Assembly (NCBI GenBank): GCA_041746635.1
Contig: JBGTGQ010000080.1
Location: 13,845 to 77,844, forward strand
Direction of reading: 5' to 3'
Length of the DNA: 64,000 bases
From: CAMASH01 sp041746635
GTDB taxonomy: Bacteria > Verrucomicrobiota > Verrucomicrobiia > Chthoniobacterales > Terrimicrobiaceae
Part shown: piece by piece, positions 34,819 through 46,499 of the stretch
Position numbering within the stretch: the stretch's first letter is position 1
How the letters are laid out: every line of letters begins with the position of its first letter
The notes under the pieces: model-generated
The model's input: the letters and a program-made list of their open reading frames with translations, nothing else
Databases searched by the model: none
What the model was told of the DNA's origin: nothing
Translations under genes and position numbers: made by a program

Positions 34819-37005
34819 GTGTCCCGCAATAAAAGACCGGCTCGTTCCAGCCGAGACCAAGCCAATTTACGCCCTCGCATCCTCAAGCTCCTCTCGGCCC
34901 GGGCTCTCGACAAGGCCGAGATCGCCCAGGCGCTGAACCTGCCATCCGACCAACACGGAAAATTCGGCGAGCTGCTACGCCAGATGGAACTCGAAGGCGC
35001 GGTGGCGCGCATTCGCAAGGATCGTTACATCATCCCGCAAGACGCCGATCTTTTCACCGGGACGATCCAGTTTCATGCCAGCGGAACGGCCCATGTGCTG
35101 AATGAAAAGGCGGGCCAGCCGGATCTCTACATCAGCGGTGAAAACACTTTTACCGCCATGCACGGCGACCGGGTCGTCGCGCGGATCAACCCGGACAAAC
35201 CGGCCGCTCACCCGAGACGGGGCGATGCGGCGCTGCCTCCGCGAATGGAAGGAAGCGTCATCCGCATCCTGGAGCGGGTCAACGACACGGTCGTGGGCAC
35301 GCTGCAAAAGACGAAAAATTTTTTCCACGTGGTGGCAGACGATCCGCGCTTCGTGCACAACCTTTACGTCCCGGCCCCGACCATCGCGCTGCACGCCGAT
35401 ATCGGCGACAAGGTGGTGGCCCGTCTGGACACCTGGATTTCCCGCCACGTCAATCCGGAGGGCCACCTGGTGGAGGTGCTCGGTCCTCCCGGACGGCCCG
35501 GGGTGGACATCCTGGCCATTATTAAAAAGCACCGGCTGCCCACGCAGTTTCCGCCGGAGGTATTGCGCGAGGCCGAGGCGATTTCGCCGGTGATTGATCC
35601 GGCGGAGGCGGCCCGGCGGGAAGACCTGCGCGGGCGGTTCATTATCACGATTGATCCGGATGACGCGAAGGATTTCGACGATGCCATCGAGGTGGAACGC
35701 ACGGCGAATGGCTGGCGGGCTTCCATTCACATCGCCGACGTCTCGCATTATGTGCGACCAAAAGGCGTGCTCGATCGCGAGGCTCACGCCCGCGGCAACA
35801 GCGTCTATCTGGCCGACCGCGTCATCCCCATGCTGCCGGAGGCGCTCAGCAACGGCATCTGCAGTTTGAAACCCCACGAGGACCGCCTGACGTTTTCCGT
35901 TTTCACCGAGATCACCAACCAAGGGAAAATCCAGTCCGCGCGTTTCGCCCGCACCATCATCCGCAGCGCGGCCCGGTTGACCTACAAGGAGGCGTTCGCG
36001 CATCTGCAAAAACCCGCGCACGACGAAGTGACCCGCCGCCTGCACACCGCGTGGGAGCTTTCTTCGTTCCTGCGCCGCAAGCGATTTGCCCACGGCTCGC
36101 TCGATCTCGATTTTCCCGAGGTGAAAGTCTGGCTCGATGAAATGGGCAAACCCGTCCGCCTCGAGAAAATCGAGAACGACATCTCCCACCAGCTCATTGA
36201 GGAACTGATGTTGCTGGCGAACGAGCTCGTGGGCCGGGAACTCAAAAACCGCCGTCAGCCCACGGTCTATCGCGTGCACGAAAAACCCGACGCCGACAAG
36301 CTGGTCGAGTTCCGGGAAGTCGCCGGCGCCAATGGGCTCAAGTGCGGAGACTTGTCCAATCGCCCGGAATTGCAGCGGCTGCTGGCCCAGTCCAAGGGCA
36401 AACCGCAGGAATACGCCATCAAGCTGGCCCTGCTCAAGAGCCTCAAGCGCGCCCGCTATGCTCCCGAGCCGCTGGGGCACTACGGGCTGAACAAGAGCGA
36501 TTACGCGCATTTCACCAGCCCGATCCGCCGCTACGCGGATCTTGTGGTCCACCGTTCCTTGGAACGTCTCCTCGGGGGCAAACAAGGGCCGGAATCCACC
36601 GCCCTGACCGCGATGGCGGAGCACATCTCGGCCACCGAACGGGTCGCGCAGGAGGCCGAACGCGATTCGACCAAACTGAAAAAACTCGAGTTTTTTAACA
36701 ACCAGGTTTCCAAACGCACCGGCCAGACTTTTCAAGCCCGCATCCTCGACGTTCGCAACTACGGCCTCTTCGTCGAACTGCCGGAATACCTTCTCAGCGG
36801 ACTCATCCACGTCTCTGCGCTGGAGGGCGATTTTTACATCCTCGATACCGCGCGCGGTTGCCTCACCGGACGCCGCACGCGCCGCACCTACCGGGTAGGC
36901 GATGAAATTGAAGTCGCGGTGGCCAAGGTGGATTTTTTCAAACAACAGGTGGACTTCAAGCCTGCGGAACAGCCTCCCAAGCGCCCAACTTCCCCGAAAA
37001 ATTAA
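34819..37005 (+). CDS. rnr: Ribonuclease R
   Basis: A 728-residue 3'-5' exoribonuclease that degrades structured RNA. It has an N-terminal winged helix (DKAEIAQALNLPSDQ), cold-shock domains, the RNB catalytic domain with IDPDDAKDFDDAI (metal-binding Asp residues) and a C-terminal S1 domain (GLFVELPEYLLSGLIHVSAL). The start is GTG at 34819, or could be farther inside. It is divergent from the pseudopilin gene. Confidence 0.95.
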   Translation: MSRNKRPARSSRDQANLRPRILKLLSARALDKAEIAQALNLPSDQHGKFGELLRQMELEGAVARIRKDRYIIPQDADLFTGTIQFHASGTAHVLNEKAGQPDLYISGENTFTAMHGDRVVARINPDKPAAHPRRGDAALPPRMEGSVIRILERVNDTVVGTLQKTKNFFHVVADDPRFVHNLYVPAPTIALHADIGDKVVARLDTWISRHVNPEGHLVEVLGPPGRPGVDILAIIKKHRLPTQFPPEVLREAEAISPVIDPAEAARREDLRGRFIITIDPDDAKDFDDAIEVERTANGWRASIHIADVSHYVRPKGVLDREAHARGNSVYLADRVIPMLPEALSNGICSLKPHEDRLTFSVFTEITNQGKIQSARFARTIIRSAARLTYKEAFAHLQKPAHDEVTRRLHTAWELSSFLRRKRFAHGSLDLDFPEVKVWLDEMGKPVRLEKIENDISHQLIEELMLLANELVGRELKNRRQPTVYRVHEKPDADKLVEFREVAGANGLKCGDLSNRPELQRLLAQSKGKPQEYAIKLALLKSLKRARYAPEPLGHYGLNKSDYAHFTSPIRRYADLVVHRSLERLLGGKQGPESTALTAMAEHISATERVAQEAERDSTKLKKLEFFNNQVSKRTGQTFQARILDVRNYGLFVELPEYLLSGLIHVSALEGDFYILDTARGCLTGRRTRRTYRVGDEIEVAVAKVDFFKQQVDFKPAEQPPKRPTSPKN

Positions 37006-37049
37006 GTTGTGCGGCGGCCTGACGTGATTTTCAATGTCGTTCTCTCCCA

Positions 37050-37265
37050 ATGGATACCATACTTGAGTCGCGCGAGCTCCAGGTCGAGCGCAAGCATTTC
37101 TTCCTGGAATTCCGGGAAAACGACCGGGGTCGTTTTCTCCGCATCACCGAAGAAGCCCACGGTCGTCGCAACACCGTGATCATACCCAGCACCGGACTCG
37201 AGGAATTCGAGCGCATGCTGGGCGAAGTGCTGGCGGTCAATAGCGCCCGCACTGAGGCTACGTAG
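37050..37265 (+). CDS. Pur-alpha-like small nucleic-acid-binding protein (DUF3276)
   Basis: A 71-residue protein: ESRELQVERKHFFLEFREND, then RGRFLRITEEAHGRRNTVII and PSTGLEEFERML. This is the PUR repeat of bacterial Pur-alpha homologues, which bind single-stranded DNA or RNA. It starts 44 bases after the rnr stop, so it may be co-transcribed with rnr. Confidence 0.8.
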   Translation: MDTILESRELQVERKHFFLEFRENDRGRFLRITEEAHGRRNTVIIPSTGLEEFERMLGEVLAVNSARTEAT

Positions 37266-37400
37266 AAGCTCCGGCCGGGGGCCGACAGACCGTCGCCGCG
37301 CTTTTGGTGGGTCACGCAAAAGCGGTCTTCAAACCGCTTCTCCTTTACACCGGTTTTCCCTCTGCTAAAAAACAGGGCTCCCGTTTTTATCTCCATATAT

Positions 37401-40157
<2,757 letters not shown>

Positions 40158-40462
40158 ACCAACTCCAACGAAATATCAAAAAACCGCCCGCGGAAAAATC
40201 CCGGGCGGTTTTTTCGTTTAAATTGGGTAGGCATCCGGAGCGAAGCCGCCTTCAAAACCTTGGCGAATCAACGCACGCTCGAGCCGGTAAATACTGCTTT
40301 ATGACCCGGCAGTATTCCGATTCCTTTCTCAAGCCTATGCGGAACCCAGATCACAGCTCTTCTCCGCGCCGAAGAACGAGTGAAGAATAGCTTCGGCCAA
40401 GGACCGCCAAATGCTGGATAACAGCCGATACATTGGTTCATGAGTAGTGAACGCACCGAAAT
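40158..40462. other. Gene-free stretch between ppdK and the persulfide operon
   Basis: Apart from the ppdK terminator at its start, I see no gene. Only unsupported short frames are present. The end should hold the operon promoter, but no clear box or Shine-Dalgarno precedes the ATG at 40463. Confidence 0.4.
40177..40215 (+). terminator. Rho-independent terminator of ppdK
   Basis: ACCGCCCG (40183-40190) and CGGGCGGT (40202-40209) form an 8-pair stem. The A-run before it and the T-run after it (TTTTTT) match a classical terminator. Confidence 0.9.
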
Positions 40463-41854
40463 ATGTCCCTCATACTAGAGCGCATTCAAACCGAGGGCAT
40501 TGCCGAGCTCTCCTATCTCATTGGTGACGATTCCGTTGGCATGGCGGCGGTCATCGACCCTCGTGCAGATGTGGAGATTTATCTTCGACTCGCCCGCCAA
40601 CATAAAGTTTCAATCACGCACGTTTTCGAGACCCACATTCACGCCGACTTGGTCAGCGGCTCGCGAGAACTGGTCGCGCAATCCGGCTCGGCCGTTGTTC
40701 ACGCCAGCGGTGAAGGAGGAGCAAAATACGGGTTCCGAATTCACCGCTTGCGTCGCGGAGACAAATTTGAATTCGGAGAGACTGTCCTGACCGTTAGGCA
40801 CACCCCCGGGCACACGCCTGAGCATGTTTCCTACGAGGTGGCCATAAAAGGATGCCGGGAGCCGTGGGGCGTCTTTACGGGCGACTCTCTGTTTGTGTCG
40901 TCGGCCGGTCGTCCTGATTTGCTGGGAAAGGATGCGGACAAGCTGGCCGGGAAACTTTACGACACCCTTTTTAATTACTTCGGCAAATTGGAGGATGGTG
41001 TCATTATTTATCCGTCCCACGGTCACGGTTCGCCTTGTGGAGCCGATATAAGCGACCGGCTCGAAAGCACCATTGGCTACGAGAAAAAATATAACCCCTA
41101 TTTTCAAAAAACTGATCGCGGCGAGTTCATAAAACACGCTCTTTCGACGGCTCCTCCGGAGCCGACCTACTACAAACGGATGAAAAGGCTCAATGGCGAG
41201 GGGCCGGAGGTTCTCGGGCATCTGCCGGTCATACCTGCCCTGGCTCCGAACAAATTCAAGGATGCGCTTACAAAAAAGGGAGCTGTTCTCGTCGATACTC
41301 GCAACATGCTCGCATTTGGCGGCGGTCACATTGGAGGCGCCATCAACATTGGAGCGACTCCCATGCTAACCATTTGGGCCGGTTGGCTGCTCGACCCCAA
41401 GACGCCCATCTTACTGATTTTGGATGAGGACAGTTCCGTAGAGAAAGTCGCCGCTCTCTTCGTGCGTTCCGGCTACACAAATTTCGCGGGATACCTAGCA
41501 GGCGGCATGACGGCGTGGGACAATACCGCCGGTTCTCTCGTTGAACTGAATCAGATGACCGTACATGACGTAAAGGCCGCGAAGAATCTGCAAGTACTCG
41601 ACGTTCGCGCTCCCTCTGAGTGGAAGGAGGGACACATTCCCGGAGCAATGCATACCTTCGTGCCCGACGTTCCAAAGCACCACGGAAAATTGTCGAAGAG
41701 CAAGCCAGTCGTCACCTACTGCGCCACAGGATATCGGGCCAGCATCGCCGCAAGCTTGCTGCAAAAACAGGGTTTCTCTGATGTGCGGACAATGCCAGGA
41801 AGTTGGACGGCTTGGAAAAAGGCGAAATTGCCCATCGAAAAACCGAACAAATGA
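40463..41854 (+). CDS. Persulfide dioxygenase-rhodanese fusion (CstB-like)
   Basis: A 463-residue fusion. The N-terminal metallo-beta-lactamase domain has THIHADLVSGSRELV and HTPGHTPEHVSYEV, the pattern of persulfide dioxygenases. A first rhodanese domain (about residues 265-355) has no Cys at its active loop (LILDEDSSVEK). The second rhodanese domain has the active Cys in VTYCATGYRASIA. This layout matches CstB, which turns persulfides into thiosulfate. It heads an operon with two YeeE/YedE-type transporters. Confidence 0.85.
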   Translation: MSLILERIQTEGIAELSYLIGDDSVGMAAVIDPRADVEIYLRLARQHKVSITHVFETHIHADLVSGSRELVAQSGSAVVHASGEGGAKYGFRIHRLRRGDKFEFGETVLTVRHTPGHTPEHVSYEVAIKGCREPWGVFTGDSLFVSSAGRPDLLGKDADKLAGKLYDTLFNYFGKLEDGVIIYPSHGHGSPCGADISDRLESTIGYEKKYNPYFQKTDRGEFIKHALSTAPPEPTYYKRMKRLNGEGPEVLGHLPVIPALAPNKFKDALTKKGAVLVDTRNMLAFGGGHIGGAINIGATPMLTIWAGWLLDPKTPILLILDEDSSVEKVAALFVRSGYTNFAGYLAGGMTAWDNTAGSLVELNQMTVHDVKAAKNLQVLDVRAPSEWKEGHIPGAMHTFVPDVPKHHGKLSKSKPVVTYCATGYRASIAASLLQKQGFSDVRTMPGSWTAWKKAKLPIEKPNK

Positions 41855-42438
41855 AACCTTGGATCCCGTTACTTTTCTTGGCGCTTCCTCAGATCGCGAT
41901 GGCGGCGTTTTATCCGGGCACAGATTCATTGAAATATTCTGGACCAGCCTGGTCGCCGTACATGGTCGGAGCTGGCATCGGAATCCTGTCGTGGCTGACC
42001 TTTTATTTCTCCGACAAGCCAATCGGTGCCTCGTCATTTTATGCGAGCGTGGCGGGTCTCGTCGGAAAGGCAATCGCGCCGCGACATACCGCATCACTTA
42101 AATATTATCATGAGAACCCGCCAAAACTCGATTGGTCAATCGTCTTCGTTCTCGCAATCATCATCGGGGCGTTTGTCGCGGCCTACACCGGCGGTGAAAT
42201 AACCGACGAATGGTTGCCTTCTATGTGGGTCGCCCGCTTTGGCGACAGCATTTGGCTCAGAGCGCTCGCGGCCATCGCAGGCGGTGCTTTGATGGGATTT
42301 GGCGCGCGGCTTGCCGGGGGATGCACTAGCGGCCATGGCATTTCGGGAACGCTGCAATTAAACGTCGCCTCATGGCTCGCCGTCATCTGCATGTTCGTTG
42401 GCGGCATTGGCACAGCCATGCTCCTATATCGCTTTTGA
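41851..42438 (+). CDS. YeeE/YedE-family membrane protein, first half
   Basis: A 195-residue membrane protein; the ATG overlaps the upstream stop (ATGA). It has a signal-like first helix, five or so membrane segments and the family cysteine in ARLAGGCTSGHGISGTLQL. By family (DUF395) these proteins move thiosulfate or other sulfur species. It pairs with the next gene, as split YeeE halves do. Confidence 0.88.
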   Translation: MKPWIPLLFLALPQIAMAAFYPGTDSLKYSGPAWSPYMVGAGIGILSWLTFYFSDKPIGASSFYASVAGLVGKAIAPRHTASLKYYHENPPKLDWSIVFVLAIIIGAFVAAYTGGEITDEWLPSMWVARFGDSIWLRALAAIAGGALMGFGARLAGGCTSGHGISGTLQLNVASWLAVICMFVGGIGTAMLLYRF

Positions 42439-42441
42439 TTC

Positions 42442-42996
42442 ATGAGCCAGCCGAGTAAATCCCTCCTCAAGAAGCTGACTCTCGCCGCCCTTTTTGGTTT
42501 CGCTTTTGGCTTCCTCCTGCAAAAGGGGGGTGTCGCGAAATACAATGTGCTCATCGGAGTGTTACTCCTGGAAGATTTCACCGTGGCTAAAATTATGGTT
42601 AGCGCCATTGTCGTGGGCATGCTTGGCGTCGCACTGATGCACGCCAAGGGCATGGTGAAACTCCACCTTCAACCGACCCGCTTTGCCGCCCAATCGCTCG
42701 GGGGTCTGGTTTTTGGCATTGGGTTCGCCTTGCTGGCTTATTGCCCGGGAACGGGTGCCGCCGCGCTCGGCCAGGGAAACTGGGATGCCCTATTTGGGTT
42801 CATCGGCCTGATGATTGGCTCGTTCGTATTTGCTGAGTTTTCTGCGCCACTGGGCCAGACTCTTCAAAAATGGGGCGAGATTAAAAGCTATACCTTACCA
42901 GTAATGTTTCGCGCGCCTCGCTCTCTAGTGGTGGTCGGCAGCGCTATCGTCTTGATCGGATTGTTGTTTGGCTTGGAATATTTCTTTGCCCGCTGA
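42442..42996 (+). CDS. YeeE/YedE-family membrane protein, second half
   Basis: A 184-residue membrane protein with four or five helices. The family cysteine is in ALLAYCPGTGAAALGQG. It starts 3 bases after the first half and completes the two-protein transporter. The three genes (40463-42996) read as one sulfide/persulfide handling unit. The operon's codon pattern looks less GC-rich than its surroundings, which would fit transfer, but this is an impression. Confidence 0.88.
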   Translation: MSQPSKSLLKKLTLAALFGFAFGFLLQKGGVAKYNVLIGVLLLEDFTVAKIMVSAIVVGMLGVALMHAKGMVKLHLQPTRFAAQSLGGLVFGIGFALLAYCPGTGAAALGQGNWDALFGFIGLMIGSFVFAEFSAPLGQTLQKWGEIKSYTLPVMFRAPRSLVVVGSAIVLIGLLFGLEYFFAR

Positions 42997-43178
42997 ACCG
43001 AGGAAGAAATGCTCCACATTGACTCGCGCCCGCAGTCGATGGGCGCTCGCTTCGACGCGCGGCTACGCCACAGCCTAAAACCGGTTCCGGCTGCGTAACC
43101 TGTTCGCCCCGCCGCGCTCTCACCTCCAGCCATCCGGTCTTGTTTTGCCGTGCTGCTAAAATCTGTCACTCTCCCCTC

Positions 43179-44060
43179 ATGCCCAAGCCCATCACTGTGG
43201 TCAAACCGGCGGAGCTTCTTGCCCACCTCTTCGCCTCCTGGCCGGAGGTCAAGAAGTCGCAAATCCGCTCCTGGCTCAAGCATCAAGCCGTCACCGTCAA
43301 CGAACGGCCCATCAGCCAATTCAACCATCCGCTGCATCCCGGCGATGTTGTCGCCATCCGCACCGACCGTTTCGCCGCTCCGAAAACCGTGTTGCCGTCC
43401 GGCATGAAAATCTTCTTCGAGGACGCCACCCTGCTCATCATCGATAAACCGGAGAATCTCCTCAGCATCGCCAGCGAGGCCGAGCAGGAAAAAACCGCCT
43501 ACTTCCTGCTCACCGATTATGTCCGCCGGGGCAACCCGCTCTCCCGCGCCCGCGTCTGGATCGTCCACCGCCTCGACCGCGAAACCTCCGGGTTGATGAT
43601 TTTCGCCAAAACCCCGGCCGCCAAGGAAATCCTTCAGTCCGGTTGGGAGGACGCCGAAAAAAAATACCAAGCCGTGGTCGAAGGTCATTTGCCCAAGGAT
43701 CAAGGCACCTTCGAGTCCGACCTCGACGAAACGAGCCCCTTCAAGGTTTTCAGCGTCAAAGCCAGCGCGCAAACCCGTCACGCCATCACTCACTACCGCG
43801 TGCTGGCCCAGAGCCAGTGGCGCAGCCTGGTCGAACTCACCCTCGAAACCGGACGCCGCCATCAGATCCGCGTCCATCTCTCCGACGCCGCCTGCCCGAT
43901 TATCGGCGACAAAAAATACGGCGCCAAATCCGATCCCGCCAAACGCCTCGGCCTCCACGCCTGCGCCCTGCGATTTCCCCATCCCCTCACCCGCAAGGAG
44001 ATGAGTTTCACCTCCCCACTGCCCAAGGATCTGGCAAAGCTGGTCAAAGACAAACTGTAG
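43179..44060 (+). CDS. RluA/RluD-family pseudouridine synthase
   Basis: A 293-residue protein from ATG 43179. An S4-like region (SWPEVKKSQIRSWLKHQAV) is followed by the catalytic domain with VHRLDRETSGLMIF (Asp), TLETGRRHQIRVHLSDAA and IIGDKKYGAK. It is a second member besides 18976-19866, so it may act on a different RNA site. No operon partners. Confidence 0.88.
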   Translation: MPKPITVVKPAELLAHLFASWPEVKKSQIRSWLKHQAVTVNERPISQFNHPLHPGDVVAIRTDRFAAPKTVLPSGMKIFFEDATLLIIDKPENLLSIASEAEQEKTAYFLLTDYVRRGNPLSRARVWIVHRLDRETSGLMIFAKTPAAKEILQSGWEDAEKKYQAVVEGHLPKDQGTFESDLDETSPFKVFSVKASAQTRHAITHYRVLAQSQWRSLVELTLETGRRHQIRVHLSDAACPIIGDKKYGAKSDPAKRLGLHACALRFPHPLTRKEMSFTSPLPKDLAKLVKDKL

Positions 44061-44122
44061 CCACAAAGGAGCACAAAGAGCGGCCTGGCACTCGCCCTGC
44101 CCCCCGCTTCGGGGGAGGCATT

Positions 44123-44317
44123 ACATCACATAACTCGATGCGAGGTATTAGGGCCGGAGCGCAGCGCAGGGAGCACCGAGCCGTGGGAACGGCTGGGGCA
44201 GACTGCCGCAGGCAGGCCGAAGGGCGAGACTCGGCGGGATCCGAGCGAGTCAACACTCCGCTTGCGGAGAGCGGCAGGACCAGGCGCCCCTGGGCCTCGC
44301 ATCGAGTTATGTGATGT
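44123..44317. repeat. 195-base element bounded by 23-base inverted repeats
   Basis: ACATCACATAACTCGATGCG followed by AGG (44123-44145) is repeated inverted at 44295-44317 with no mismatch. The core has several hairpins (AGCCGT/ACGGCT, CTCCGC/GCGGAG, GACTCG/CGAGxxAGTC). No convincing coding frame is inside. It may be a miniature transposable element or a structured RNA. The flanks are also rich in short palindromes. Confidence 0.65.
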
Positions 44318-44521
44318 CATCGCCTGCAGGGCGCGTGCCCCGCAGGGCAAGCGAAGCGCAGCAGGCCGCTTTCGTGAACGCTCTTCCCGAGCAACCGCGA
44401 GGGCGATCGTTTCGTTACGCTCTCCGAGTCCGCGCGGGATGAGTTTCAACCAGAGAAAGCGATTTCATGACTTTCAAATGTCAATATACCATGCCTGACC
44501 CCTTTTCACCTCGGTCGCATC

Positions 44522-44620
44522 GTGAGCGGATCACCCGAGATCTTCCGCCTTTATGTCGATGAGAAAAACGCGCGCGTCTTTCTCTATTTCACCTGGAACA
44601 ACACGTGGACTTATCCCTGA
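44522..44620 (+). pseudogene. Orphan C-terminal fragment of an unknown gene
   Basis: The plus strand reads SGSPEIFRLYVDEKNARVFL followed by YFTWNNTWTYP and a stop. The upstream frame (TPFHLGRIV) is open only a little further and has no start. It has protein-like composition unlike its surroundings, so a decayed gene is likely. Not recognised. Confidence 0.35.
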
Positions 44621-44651
44621 GTCGCGCATGCCGTCCCTCAATCCCTTGATT

Positions 44652-44744
44652 AACCACAGAGGCACCGAGGCACAGAGAAAGTCTCCAGAAGAGTATTTCC
44701 ATTGCGCCCAATTTTTTTCTCCGTGCCTCGGTGTCTCTGTGGTT
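44652..44744. repeat. Inverted pair of the CTCCGTGCCTC...TGTGGTT repeat
   Basis: AACCACAGAGGCACCGAGGC followed by ACAGAG (44652-44677) is mirrored by CTCCGTGCCTCGGTGTCTCT followed by GTGGTT (44719-44744). The two can form a long hairpin. A variant copy lies at 17388-17413. It sits directly upstream of the DUF2585 gene. Confidence 0.65.
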
Positions 44745-44755
44745 CACCTTCCTTC

Positions 44756-45328
44756 ATGAAACGCCACCATAGGTTCCTCATCGCCGCCGGAGCCATCTTC
44801 CCCCTCCTCGCCCTCACCGAGTTGGCCTTCGGCCGCTCCCCCCTCGGACCCGACGGCCAGTTCGGCCTCTGGACCGCAAACATCTGGGGCCCCGCCTGCT
44901 CCCAACGCATCGCCGACCCCTACGCCTTTTCCCACATCATCCACGGCATGGCCTTCTACGGCCTCCTCTGGCTCATCGCGCGCCAGTTACCCCTCTCCGC
45001 CCGCTACCTCATCGCCGTCCTCCTCGAAGCCGGCTGGGAACTCCTCGAAAACTCCCCCCTCATCATCAACCGCTACCGCGAAGCCACCATGGCCCTCGGC
45101 TACACCGGCGACAGCATCCTGAATTCCGTCAGCGACCTCGTCATGATGTCCATCGGCTTCCTTCTCGCCTGGCGCCTCCCCGTCTGGGTCACCGTCACCG
45201 CCGTCATCGTGATGGAGATCGGCTGCGCTCTCTGGATCCGCGACAACCTCACCCTCAACATCATCATGCTCCTCCACCCCATCGAAGCCATCAAAGCCTG
45301 GCAAATGGCCGGAGCTCCGGTGGGGTAG
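44756..45328 (+). CDS. DUF2585 (UPF0314) membrane protein
   Basis: A 190-residue membrane protein with four or more helices: ALTELAFGRSPLGPDGQFGL, a SHIIHGMAFYGLLWLIARQL segment, the charged EAGWELLENSPLIINRYREA motif and GDSILNSVSDL. The ATG at 44756 directly follows the repeat. The family's function is not known; it is usually in the inner membrane. Confidence 0.85.
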   Translation: MKRHHRFLIAAGAIFPLLALTELAFGRSPLGPDGQFGLWTANIWGPACSQRIADPYAFSHIIHGMAFYGLLWLIARQLPLSARYLIAVLLEAGWELLENSPLIINRYREATMALGYTGDSILNSVSDLVMMSIGFLLAWRLPVWVTVTAVIVMEIGCALWIRDNLTLNIIMLLHPIEAIKAWQMAGAPVG

Positions 45329-45365
45329 CCGCGCCCGTAGGAGTGCGGCCCAAATCGGAAAATAT

Positions 45366-45436
45366 CTAAGGAAAGCAGGAAGGCAGAAAATCTATTGATA
45401 CCGAGACGCCTTTTCCTGCTTTCCTGCCTTCCTTAG
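45366..45436. repeat. Imperfect inverted repeat, likely a two-way terminator
   Basis: TAAGGAAAGCAGGAAGGCAG (45367-45386) pairs imperfectly with TTTTCCTGCTTTCCTGCCTT followed by CCTTAG (45411-45436). It lies between convergent genes, and its edge contains the stop codon of the HhH gene. It may be another dispersed repeat family rather than a terminator. Confidence 0.45.
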
Positions 45437-45897
45437 CGCCCCTTCCCCTTCTTCTCCACCGCCGCCAGATGCGCCGCGATCTTCTCCAGCATCTTCGGCC
45501 CGAACCCCTTCACCGCGCCCAGGGACCCCGCCTCCATCGCGATTTTCAGGCTCTGCAAATCCACCACCCCCGCATCCTCATAAGCCCGCTTCGCCATCTT
45601 AGCCCCCACCCCCTTGATCTCCGTAATCTCCAGAATCGTCAGCGGCACCACATCTTCCTTCAACGCCGAGACCTCCGCACCGGCCACGATCTCCCGCACC
45701 GTTTCCAGCACCGCCTCATCCGCTTCGTTCAGCACCCGGCGCAACTCCGTCTCATCCGTGATCTCATCAATCCGCCGGCCTTGCAAAAATTGCGCCTCCA
45801 TCGCCGCGCCCGGATACTGGCCCGCATCGTGACCGCAAATTTCCCGATAGTAGGCAACGCGTTTCAGTGTCTTGGCGATGGTGAAGTTCGAGGGCAT
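45433..45897 (-). CDS. Helix-hairpin-helix protein with DNA polymerase beta-like N-terminus
   Basis: A 154-residue protein from ATG 45897. The first part (TIAKTLKRVAYYREICG, then MEAQFLQGRRIDEIT) resembles the 8-kDa helical domain of DNA polymerase beta. Two HhH motifs follow, EITEIKGVGAKMAKRAYEDA and AVKGFGPKMLEKIAAHLAA. It likely binds DNA; there is no polymerase or nuclease domain. It is followed by a Lys-rich tail. Confidence 0.75.
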   Translation of the reverse strand: MPSNFTIAKTLKRVAYYREICGHDAGQYPGAAMEAQFLQGRRIDEITDETELRRVLNEADEAVLETVREIVAGAEVSALKEDVVPLTILEITEIKGVGAKMAKRAYEDAGVVDLQSLKIAMEAGSLGAVKGFGPKMLEKIAAHLAAVEKKGKGR

Positions 45898-45922
45898 GGG
45901 GTTTCGTATGGGGGGTGGCCTG

Positions 45923-46243
45923 TCAGGGAATCTGCAACTCGGCGTAAGAGCCAACAGCCGCTCCTTCTGTTTCCAAAATGACAAGATCCAAAACCTTCTG
46001 AATTCTGGGCCAGCTTGTCGTTAGCAAAACAAGAATGGAGAGTCTTCTGCTATCAAGATTCTGCTGATACCGCAGGTTTTGGTCCGTGGTAATCAGCAGA
46101 TTGAACCCCTCGTTCTCTGCCTCAGAAATCAACTCGCCGTTCGATAGCTGATCCCAGCCCATTTCGTAAGCTGTAATCACTTCATGCGCAGCAAAGCTAT
46201 GTCGCAGAGGTGCCGGTGTGCCCTGATCGAATAAAATCTTCAC
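45923..46243 (-). CDS. DUF5615 PIN-like toxin
   Basis: A 106-residue protein starting with GTG and reading MKILFDQGTPAPLRHSF. The first acidic residue is Asp6, and later acids are in LLITTDQNLRYQQNL, a PIN-like nuclease pattern (Mut7-C/DUF5615). It overlaps the DUF433 stop with GTGA, the usual antitoxin-toxin order. A decayed copy is at 63796-63860. The target is not known. Confidence 0.8.
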   Translation of the reverse strand: MKILFDQGTPAPLRHSFAAHEVITAYEMGWDQLSNGELISEAENEGFNLLITTDQNLRYQQNLDSRRLSILVLLTTSWPRIQKVLDLVILETEGAAVGSYAELQIP

Positions 46244-46455
46244 GCCGCCAGGCTATGCTCGGCATGCTCCAGCACGGCCTCCACCTGCTGGCGCGTCACG
46301 CCGGGAAACCATTCCAAAAATTCATCCACCCGAGCCCCCGCCTCAAGATTTTCAAACAACGCGCGAACGGGCACCCGCGTGCCACGAAAGAGCCACGCTC
46401 CACTCACCCGGTCCGGATGACGCTCCACGGCACCACACTGTGTCCACTCAAGCAT
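46240..46455 (-). CDS. DUF433 antitoxin-like protein, copy 1
   Basis: A 71-residue protein with the DUF433 signature: HPDRVSGAWLFRGTRVPVRA, then LEAGARVDEFLEWFPGVTRQ and VEAVLEHAEHSLAA. This winged-helix family pairs with DUF5615 toxins. A copy differing at only two residues by eye is at 63584-63799. The upstream segment is also duplicated. Confidence 0.85.
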   Translation of the reverse strand: MLEWTQCGAVERHPDRVSGAWLFRGTRVPVRALFENLEAGARVDEFLEWFPGVTRQQVEAVLEHAEHSLAA

Positions 46456-46499
46456 GAGAAAACACTAAAGCCCCATTAGCGAAGAGCAAGTCCGCTCTC

